Positions 58,120 to 64,000 of a DNA stretch of 64,000 bases are shown here, one piece after another. The translations under genes and the position numbers were made by a program. The stretch lies in assembly GCF_016862975.1 (NCBI RefSeq), contig NZ_BONZ01000030.1:62001-126000 (forward strand), read 5' to 3'. Source of the stretch: Rugosimonospora africana. Lineage in GTDB: Bacteria; Actinomycetota; Actinomycetes; Mycobacteriales; Micromonosporaceae. The notes under the pieces are model-generated. The model did not search any database and was not told where the DNA came from. It saw only the letters and a program-made list of their open reading frames with translations. Positions within the stretch are counted from its first letter, which is position 1, and every line of letters begins with the position of its first letter.

Positions 58120-58707
58120 ATGACCAGCTTCCCGGCGCAGGCACGGCGCGTGCGCGACTCCACGCTCACCCCGGCCTGGCGCCTGTCGGCGTTGCGGGAA
58201 TGCACGCTGCACTTCGCCCCGTACGGGTTTCGGGCCACGTGGCACCACCTCGTCGTGAACGCGCGGATCCCGCGCCGGCTTGACGCTGACCCGCAGGCGC
58301 TGATCCGCGCCGTGGACGAACTGGACACTGCGCGGCAGCTGATGATGCGCCACGTGACGGCGTACGCGGCGCAGCGGCAACAGGAGAAGGCAACGGGGCG
58401 TCGAGTGCCGGCTGAGACACTTCGGTGGTACTCGTGGGGCTTCAGCGGGCTGGCGTACTGTCCGAATCCGGAACTGCACCCCCACGAACCACTGGTCGTG
58501 GTGGTCCAACGATTGATCGACGCACACCGGTCCGGGGCCGCCGATCCCGACCGCTGCCTGGTCTGTGGCACCGAGCGCAGGCCATCGCGGGCGTGCCCGA
58601 CGTGCGGGGTGCATCCTGGTGGTCCGGCCGCGCGCGCCGATTCCGGTCAACGGGCGCGGCAGGCCGAACAGTGGCAGCGGATCTGGTCACGCGACATCGT
58701 CGACTGA
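58120..58707 (+). CDS. Unknown protein with C-terminal zinc ribbon
   Basis: 195 aa, cytoplasmic. N-terminal alpha-helical part with several Trp/His (RATWHHLVVNARIP, ARQLMMRHVTAYAAQRQQ), then a four-Cys ribbon CLVCGTERRPSRACPTCG (~147-165). No family recognised. Divergent from the ART-like gene over 121 bp with mirrored leaderless promoters, so the two may work together. Confidence 0.65.
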   Translation: MTSFPAQARRVRDSTLTPAWRLSALRECTLHFAPYGFRATWHHLVVNARIPRRLDADPQALIRAVDELDTARQLMMRHVTAYAAQRQQEKATGRRVPAETLRWYSWGFSGLAYCPNPELHPHEPLVVVVQRLIDAHRSGAADPDRCLVCGTERRPSRACPTCGVHPGGPAARADSGQRARQAEQWQRIWSRDIVD

Positions 58708-58725
58708 TTCCTTGGTAGCAGCCGT

Positions 58726-59577
58726 TCAGCGGTAGCCATGAAGCCCGTCGTCGAGCTTCGCGGTGTCGCCGCTTCGCTGGGCTGGTAACGCCTGTTGCAG
58801 GGCGAAGGTCGCCTGGATTCGCCTGGCCTCGTTGAGCGTCGCGTCGGCGTCGCCGGTGCTCTGGGCGGCCTGAGCGGCGACGGCCCAGCCATAGGTTGCC
58901 GCGATTGAAGCCACGTCGTGGGATGGGCTGCCCAGGAACAGCGCATCCCAGTCGATGACGCTTGCCAGCCGCAACGGTGGGCCCGAGTCCCACAGCAGGT
59001 TGTCGCCGCCCAGATCGCCGTGGACCAGGACCGGAGTGGTGGGTGGCGGTAGCGCGAGCACCCGATCGAGTTCGTGCCGTGCGCGTTGGCGCCCGCGCGC
59101 GGACATCAGCGGGAACAGTTCCTGCTCGACGTCGGCGGCGAAGCCGGCCCACCGGTTCGGGGTGGGTTCGCCGACCAGCTGACCCACATGCTCGGTCGCG
59201 CTCGACAGCGCGGCCAGGGCACTGCAGAGTTCGGCGCCGAGGCGGTGAGGCGACACGTGGGCGCCACCATCGGCCAGGGGCTCGCCGGGTACTCGGGAGG
59301 TTGCCAGATAACAGCGGCCGACGGGTTCGTCGAGGTTCGGCACCGCCAGCGGTACGGGCACAGCGAACCCGAGATTCTGTGCGGCCATGGCGCTCAGTAC
59401 GGTCGCGCGGCGGTGGAGCAGCATCCGGTCCACCTCGTGTCGCGGGAAGCGGTAGGCGGTCGTGCCGGTCAGGACGACGTCGTGGAACTGCCCCCGTCGC
59501 AGCTCGATCGCACCGTTGCCGGGAAGTTCATGCCGCTCGCTGATCACGGCTAGGTAGCTGATCATTTGACCGGTCAC
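58726..59577 (-). CDS. Aminoglycoside phosphotransferase-family protein
   Basis: 283 aa kinase-like fold. Catalytic loop VLVHGDLGGDNLLW and metal-binding VIDWDALFLG are intact. Substrate unknown; may phosphorylate an antibiotic or a metabolite. GTG 59577 is used; ATG 59565 is in frame. Confidence 0.88.
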   Translation of the reverse strand: MTGQMISYLAVISERHELPGNGAIELRRGQFHDVVLTGTTAYRFPRHEVDRMLLHRRATVLSAMAAQNLGFAVPVPLAVPNLDEPVGRCYLATSRVPGEPLADGGAHVSPHRLGAELCSALAALSSATEHVGQLVGEPTPNRWAGFAADVEQELFPLMSARGRQRARHELDRVLALPPPTTPVLVHGDLGGDNLLWDSGPPLRLASVIDWDALFLGSPSHDVASIAATYGWAVAAQAAQSTGDADATLNEARRIQATFALQQALPAQRSGDTAKLDDGLHGYR

Positions 59578-59592
59578 GGATGTCTGCCTCGG

Positions 59593-59991
59593 TCACTGCA
59601 CAACGGCAACGGCCTCGACCTCGACAAGCTGGCCCCGGTATCCGAGCACCGTGACGCCGAGCAAGGTGCTCGGCGCGTCGTGGTCGCCGAACCGGGCGCG
59701 TACCACGTTCCAGGCTGTGACAAGGTCCGCCTGGTCAGTGCTCGCAACGTAGACGGTCGTCCGTACGACGTCTGTCAGCACAGCCCCTGCCGCCTGCAGC
59801 GCCACCTCAAGATTGTCCATGACCTGTCGGGCCTGTCCGGCGACGTCACCGAGCGCTACAACCCGATCGTGCTCGTCGATCGGACACGCGCCCGCGGTGT
59901 GCACAAGCCGGGCACCGGCGGGGACTACCGAGGCGTAGGCATACGGGACAGCATCGGTCAGGCGGCTGGCGCGGATCAGTTCCACAGACAT
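59593..59991 (-). CDS. RidA-family deaminase
   Basis: 132 aa. VPAGARLVHTAGACPID, GQARQVMDNLEVALQAAGAVLTDVVRTTVYVAS are the RidA/YjgF pattern; the catalytic Arg (DVVRTTVY) is present. Hydrolyses reactive enamines/imines. ATG 59991 is the natural family start. Confidence 0.92.
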   Translation of the reverse strand: MSVELIRASRLTDAVPYAYASVVPAGARLVHTAGACPIDEHDRVVALGDVAGQARQVMDNLEVALQAAGAVLTDVVRTTVYVASTDQADLVTAWNVVRARFGDHDAPSTLLGVTVLGYRGQLVEVEAVAVVQ

Positions 59992-60064
59992 GAGGCCGAC
60001 GGTGCCACGTCCGCCGCCCGCTGTGCCACCGCATTCACGATCCTGTTCGTCGTCGAGCTCGTCA

Positions 60065-60715
60065 TCAGGTCGGTAGGCCGAATACCGGCTTGCACTCCTC
60101 GACGCCGGACAACTCGATGTCATGGCGTCGCCGCGATGCCCATCCGTCCCGCGTCAGCCGCCATCGCAGCAACTCAGCGGCCTCACCGCGGCGGGTGGCC
60201 CAGGTCGTGCCGTTGCGGGTGTACCCGAGGGCTTCGGAAACCCGGTTCGACGCGTGGTTGTCGGTGAACGCCTCGCTGGACGCCTCGAGGGCGTCGAAGC
60301 CCTCGAAGGCGAGGTGGAGGATCGCCGCTCGGGCCTCCTTGCCTAGCCCGCGACCGCGGGCTGCGGGGGCCAGCCAGGAGAACGACTCCACCGTGCCGAC
60401 CGCGGCGAAGTCGGTGCCGATCAGGTCCTGCATGCCGACCGGCTCGCCGTCGTCGCAGATCACGAAGTACAACCGCCAGAACGCGGAATTGACCCGCGAC
60501 CTGCCGGACCAGATGCTTCGCATCCAGCGCCACTCCCGGGTCGGGTTGTCTTCGTAGAATGACATCGGATCGTCGAACGGCACCGGCTCGTGGTCGATGA
60601 CCACCCCGGCCCGGACCACCGGCACGAGGCGTTCCAGAAGATCATCGGTGGCGGCGGCGAGGGTCAGCCGCGGTGTACGAACGGCCAGGTTCAGCGGAGG
60701 ATACGTGGACGGCAC
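60065..60715 (-). CDS. GNAT-family N-acetyltransferase
   Basis: 216 aa. Acetyl-CoA loop PAARGRGLGKEARAAILHLAF and the late ASNRVSEALGYTRNGT strand define a RimJ/RimL-type GNAT. Acceptor unknown. Confidence 0.92.
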   Translation of the reverse strand: MPSTYPPLNLAVRTPRLTLAAATDDLLERLVPVVRAGVVIDHEPVPFDDPMSFYEDNPTREWRWMRSIWSGRSRVNSAFWRLYFVICDDGEPVGMQDLIGTDFAAVGTVESFSWLAPAARGRGLGKEARAAILHLAFEGFDALEASSEAFTDNHASNRVSEALGYTRNGTTWATRRGEAAELLRWRLTRDGWASRRRHDIELSGVEECKPVFGLPT

Positions 60716-60861
60716 CGAGGCACCCTACCGCCGGCCACGGGGATGCACATCCGGGTATCGGGCCGCACCGCAGCGTGGGGGCGGCACTGCCGGCGGTGGC
60801 GGGGGTTGTCGGTGAACTCGCACATCGGCGCCGTCCGTGATGAGCCTTGTACCCCGCGCCG

Positions 60862-61677
60862 CTATTCGCGTTCCCAGGTGAACGGCGGGTCGATCCGCTG
60901 GGCGTCGCCGCGGCGATACAGCAGTGGGGGAGCGCCACCGCGGTCGCTCGCAACCGCGCGGTGCTCGTTGGTCGCGACGACGAACCCGGGTGTCTTGAGT
61001 ACCTTGCGGCGGAAGTTCGCCAGGTCGGGCGCGCTTCCCCAGACCGCCTGGTAGACGCGGCGCAGATCGGCGAGCGTGAACGGCTCGGTGACGAACTGTG
61101 CCGCAAGGGTGGTGTATTCCAGCTTCGCTCGGATCCGGTCGCGGGCGTGAGACAGGATCAGTGCGTGGTCGTACGCGAGGACCGGCGCGTCGCCACGGTA
61201 CGGCTGACGGTCGAGCCAGGCGGCGCGTTGGGTGTCGAGACTCAGGTCTTCGACCGGCCAGAACCGGGCACGTGCCGCGTCGGTGCCGGCGGTCGGGAGG
61301 GGCAGGTTCGGGGCCAGCGCGACGTATGCGACGGACGCGACGTGCAGCCCGGCACGGATGCGCGGATCCCGGTCGGGTTCGGTGTAGGTGCCGACCTGTT
61401 CGAGGTGGCCGCCGACGGTCGTCCAGTCCAGCCCGGTTTCCTCGCCGAGTTCCCGTACGGCGGCCTGCTCGGCGGACTCCCGACCGTGCGCGACGTGCCC
61501 ACCGGGCAGCGCCCAGTAGCCCTTGAACGGGTGGTCGCCGCGCTCGACCAGCAGGACGGTGAGAAGCCCGTCCCGGACCGTGAAGATGGCGAGGTCGACG
61601 GTGAGCGCGAACGGCGGGAACGCAGTGGGGTCGTAGGCCGCGAGGAATGTGTCCTCGCCCGGTCGACGCTCGGTCAT
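60862..61677 (-). CDS. nrtR: NrtR-like Nudix regulator of NAD metabolism
   Basis: 271 aa. An intact Nudix box GGHVAHGRESAEQAAVRELGEETGL (~75-100) is followed by a C-terminal winged helix (EPFTLADLRRVYQAVWGSAPDLANFRRKVL), the NrtR/ADP-ribose-sensing layout. ATG 61677 overlaps the end of nadR. NrtR proteins repress NAD salvage genes and are released by ADP-ribose; the operator at 63498 fits that role. The intact box suggests it may also hydrolyse ADP-ribose. Confidence 0.88.
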   Translation of the reverse strand: MTERRPGEDTFLAAYDPTAFPPFALTVDLAIFTVRDGLLTVLLVERGDHPFKGYWALPGGHVAHGRESAEQAAVRELGEETGLDWTTVGGHLEQVGTYTEPDRDPRIRAGLHVASVAYVALAPNLPLPTAGTDAARARFWPVEDLSLDTQRAAWLDRQPYRGDAPVLAYDHALILSHARDRIRAKLEYTTLAAQFVTEPFTLADLRRVYQAVWGSAPDLANFRRKVLKTPGFVVATNEHRAVASDRGGAPPLLYRRGDAQRIDPPFTWERE

Positions 61678-62819
61678 CGGTCGCCCCGCGGGTCGGCTGC
61701 TACCGGGTCTGGCACATCCGCCTGCGTCAGCGGCGCGGCGAACGTCGCGGCCTGGGCCAGCAACAGGTCGGTGGTGCGGACGGCGAGCGAGAGCCGCTGA
61801 TCCAGGCTGCCGGTGAGCAGCATCCACGACTTCCCCGCGCGGGTCAGCGCTTCAGCGAACCAGCCGGTCATGGCGGCCCGGATGGACTGGTCGCCTTCGC
61901 GCAGCCCGTCGTCGACCCAGGGCACACCGTCGTGGTCGGTGACGAGGTAGATCGCGCGACGGGGTAGCGCCGATGCCCACGCCTGGTCGCTGCGCGCCTG
62001 GGGGCCGAGGTAGCGGCGTTCCCAGACGGCGGTCGCGAAGGCGTCGGTGTCGCAGACCAACAGGGGTGAGCCGGCCGCCGCGGCGACGGTCTCCCTCCGG
62101 GTCTGCTCGGTGGCGACGGCGTCGAAGTCGTCGGCCGTCCACTCCAGATCGTCGAGGGCGAGGTCCGGCCGGGCGGCGCGGTCGCGTTCCCATTTGATGG
62201 CGGTGTATTCCCGGCCGTACTCGCCGACCCACCGGGTGCTGGCCCAGACGCCGCCGCGGGAACGGTAGTGCTCGGCGAGCAGCTGGGAGATGGTGGTGGT
62301 GCCGGTCGACTCCGCCCCGACGAGCACGACGCGCGTGGTGAGCCCGGCGCGGGTCGCCGGCGCGAGCCACGCCCAGCCGACGGCGAGGTCGGCACGCACG
62401 GCGCTGCCACTGATCGGGACCGTCGTGCGATCGGGATCGATGGGGACGTGCTTGGCACCGAACCACGAGGCGAGTTGGCCGCCGTATTCCTCGCTGGTGA
62501 ACACGGCGTCCACTGGTTCGGCGGTCACCGTGGCGACCGCGGCCCGCATGAGCGCGACCTGTGCGGCCCACACGGTCTCGTCGTCGTAGTCGGTGGGCGC
62601 GTCGCAACGGATCCCGACGACCGTCACGGTGGTGTCGGCGGCGTGCTCGGCGCGCAACCATGCGACGCGGTCGGCGAGTGGGATCGTCTCGACGGCGGCT
62701 GCCATGCAGACGACGGTCAAGCGCTCGACATTGGCTGCCGCGGTGCGGATGAGGTGGTGGTGCCCGAGGGTCGGCGGGTAGAACTTGCCGATCACGATTC
62801 CGTGCCGCAACCCGGTCAT
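61674..62819 (-). CDS. nadR: NadR-type NMN adenylyltransferase / nicotinamide riboside kinase
   Basis: 381 aa bifunctional enzyme. Nucleotidyltransferase motifs GKFYPPTLGHHHLI and ISGSAVR (~135) are followed by the kinase P-loop LVGAESTGTTTISQLL (~167-182). It phosphorylates imported nicotinamide riboside and adenylylates NMN to NAD. No N-terminal HTH, so regulation is by the adjacent NrtR. Coupled to pnuC and nrtR by short overlaps. Confidence 0.95.
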   Translation of the reverse strand: MTGLRHGIVIGKFYPPTLGHHHLIRTAAANVERLTVVCMAAAVETIPLADRVAWLRAEHAADTTVTVVGIRCDAPTDYDDETVWAAQVALMRAAVATVTAEPVDAVFTSEEYGGQLASWFGAKHVPIDPDRTTVPISGSAVRADLAVGWAWLAPATRAGLTTRVVLVGAESTGTTTISQLLAEHYRSRGGVWASTRWVGEYGREYTAIKWERDRAARPDLALDDLEWTADDFDAVATEQTRRETVAAAAGSPLLVCDTDAFATAVWERRYLGPQARSDQAWASALPRRAIYLVTDHDGVPWVDDGLREGDQSIRAAMTGWFAEALTRAGKSWMLLTGSLDQRLSLAVRTTDLLLAQAATFAAPLTQADVPDPVAADPRGDR

Positions 62820-63490
62820 GCCGCGTCAACCACGGTGGCTGCGACCGGTGCGGCCGCGCCGACCTCCCGCTGCCGGTGGGCCGCGAGCCAGGCGCGCAAC
62901 CCGAGTACGGTCAGGCCGAGGAACAACACGTACACGATCGCGGTCAGGTCGAGCCGCTTCACCGCGTACAGCGGAATGTAGACGATGTCGGCCGCCATCC
63001 AGAACAGCCAGGTCTCGACCTTCTTGGCATTGAGCAGGTACTGCGCGGCCAGCGAGGTCGCGGTGGTCAGCGCGTCCCAGAACGGGGCGACATCGTGTGC
63101 GGCACCCAGCAGCAGGGTCAGCCCCCAGGTCGCGGCGATCACGAAGCCGACGCACGCGGCGAGGGTCTTCGGGCCGGCCCGGCCGACGACGATCGCGGTG
63201 CGGTTCCTGCCGCCGTGCAGCCACTGCCACCAGCCGGCGAACCCGAGCACAATGTAGACCGCCTGCAGGCCACCGTCGGCCCACAGCCGCGCGGTGAAGA
63301 ACAGGACCAGGAAGAATGCCGAGTTCGCGATGCCGACCCAGAAGTTGTGGATCGAGGACCGGACGGTCAGCCAGACGCAGGCCGCGCCGGTCACGAAGCC
63401 GAGCAGTTCGGCCCAGGACACCGCGTCGTTGCCGAGGTGGAACAGGACCGTGTTCAACGGTGCGATCAGGTTTGCCAGCCACGTCAGCAT
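62816..63490 (-). CDS. pnuC: PnuC-family nicotinamide riboside transporter
   Basis: 224 aa, about seven membrane segments. SSIHNFWVGIANSAFFLVLFF, GWWQWLHGGRNRT and LNAKKVETWLFWMAADIVYIPLYAVKRL contain the substrate-binding WxxW and NxxxxxxW motifs of PnuC. First gene of the NAD-salvage operon. Confidence 0.95.
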   Translation of the reverse strand: MLTWLANLIAPLNTVLFHLGNDAVSWAELLGFVTGAACVWLTVRSSIHNFWVGIANSAFFLVLFFTARLWADGGLQAVYIVLGFAGWWQWLHGGRNRTAIVVGRAGPKTLAACVGFVIAATWGLTLLLGAAHDVAPFWDALTTATSLAAQYLLNAKKVETWLFWMAADIVYIPLYAVKRLDLTAIVYVLFLGLTVLGLRAWLAAHRQREVGAAAPVAATVVDAA

Positions 63491-63497
63491 CGGAACG

Positions 63498-63534
63498 CCT
63501 CCCGGTTATGGTCTAACTGACCATAACCGGGAGG
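63498..63534. promoter_or_regulatory. Perfect inverted repeat, likely NrtR operator
   Basis: Two 16-bp arms (63498-63513 and 63519-63534) with core TTATGGTC-TAACT-GACCATAA, starting 8 bp before the pnuC start codon. Layout resembles published NrtR boxes (TTATxGTC-spacer-GACxATAA, from memory). Confidence 0.75.
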
Positions 63535-63591
63535 ACACCACCGCACAACCGAGATTCCGCGTGGATGCTCAACGCCATGGGTCGAGGTGCC

Positions 63592-63969
63592 TCAGCCCAC
63601 GATTTGCCGGTCGGGTTCGATGAGCGCGACGACCCGCTGCTCGTCGCGCGAGTAGGGGCCACCGGTGTACTTCGTCGAGATCCGGTCGATGATCTGCCAG
63701 GCGGCGTCGCCCTCGATCCACTCGACGACCCTGCCGCGCACGATGACCGGCTGGAACGGATTGTCCGTCGGCGTCAGGGAGAGCGCGATCCGCGGGTCGC
63801 GTCGCAGGTTGCGAGCCTTTCGGCTGCCCGGGCCGGTGAGGATCGCGACGTGCTCGCCGTGCGTGCCGATCCACACCGGGACGGCGTGGGGAGCGCCGTC
63901 GGGCAGGACGCTGGCGAGGTGGGCGGTCGGGGTGCCGTCGAGTACGCGGCGCACGTCGGGGTCGAGCAT
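63592..63969 (-). CDS. PPOX-class flavin/F420-dependent protein
   Basis: 125 aa split-barrel protein: TAHLASVLPDGAPHAVPVWIG, KARNLRRDPRIALSLTPTDNP and the late GRVVEWIEG strand match the pyridoxamine-5-phosphate-oxidase-like F420/FMN family. Redox partner or substrate unknown. Confidence 0.88.
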   Translation of the reverse strand: MLDPDVRRVLDGTPTAHLASVLPDGAPHAVPVWIGTHGEHVAILTGPGSRKARNLRRDPRIALSLTPTDNPFQPVIVRGRVVEWIEGDAAWQIIDRISTKYTGGPYSRDEQRVVALIEPDRQIVG

Positions 63970-64000
63970 CGTGGTCAGCTCCTGGTGTGGGTTCTGGATG

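Overview
This is a high-GC window with dense, often translationally coupled operons, many GTG starts and short or leaderless promoters. It carries SARP/AfsR-type regulators, ROK, LacI-like and Rrf2 regulators, and several Tat- and Sec-secreted glycan hydrolases. It therefore comes from a mycelial soil actinomycete, plausibly Micromonosporales or a relative; that placement is inference. No tRNA, rRNA, CRISPR array, transposase or integrase was seen.

Regions 1-5.2 kb and 37.8-39.8 kb hold two paralogous secreted sialidases with the same layout (signal peptide, six-bladed sialidase domain, LamG-like domain). Both have variants of one operator (perfect form GACATCCCACGTGGGATGTC) in front of them. 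The left edge holds a truncated NB-ARC regulator missing from simple ATG-to-stop ORF lists.

The 3.7-15.3 kb region is an organosulfur (sulfonate/sulfone) assimilation island: a ROK regulator (SsuR-like by family), flavin reductase, SsuABC-type transporter, two flavin-dependent monooxygenases, FMN reductase, PfkB-type kinase, FAD/NAD(P)-binding oxidoreductase and an Rrf2 regulator. Two 24-codon Cys-Arg-rich leader peptides (3739-3813 and 5329-5403) start directly at predicted transcription starts. A recurrent CCnATnGG element lies between -35 and -10 or next to -10 in five promoters of the island.

The 15.4-28.4 kb region is a pectin (rhamnogalacturonan I/galactan) utilisation locus: DUF2264 protein, a DeoR-HTH/LacI-sensor regulator, a three-gene sugar ABC transporter, a 2-hydroxyacid dehydrogenase, a Tat-exported PcRGLX/PL26-like lyase, a beta-helix lyase and a GH53 endo-galactanase. 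An 18-bp near-palindrome occurs three times, before the regulator/DUF2264 pair, the transporter and the galactanase.

The 28.7-37.7 kb region contains a SARP-AfsR regulator, a cupin, a LysE-type exporter broken by an in-frame TAG, an MFS/LysR divergent pair, a MarR regulator, a DUF4097 protein behind a large nested inverted repeat, and a DHFR-fold protein. The 40.0-43.0 kb region is an alkylation-damage operon (two alkylguanine transferases, an ECF sigma factor, a 2OG-Fe(II) dioxygenase and an unknown protein). A flippase-like membrane protein, dxs, a TDT exporter, GlxA and HxlR regulators and a Mug glycosylase follow.

The 49.9-57.2 kb region has an MFS protein with an apparent internal deletion, a TetR/alpha-beta hydrolase pair with two operator copies, an SUMF1-fold protein, a glycosyltransferase followed by a 57-bp tandem duplication, and an FMN reductase-MFS-MerR operon with a textbook 19-bp-spacer MerR promoter. 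A divergent, apparently leaderless pair follows at 57.3-58.7 kb: a putative ADP-ribosyltransferase-fold/HEAT protein and a zinc-ribbon protein. The window ends with APH, RidA, GNAT and an NAD-salvage operon (pnuC-nadR-nrtR) behind a perfect 16-bp-arm inverted repeat, then a PPOX-fold protein.
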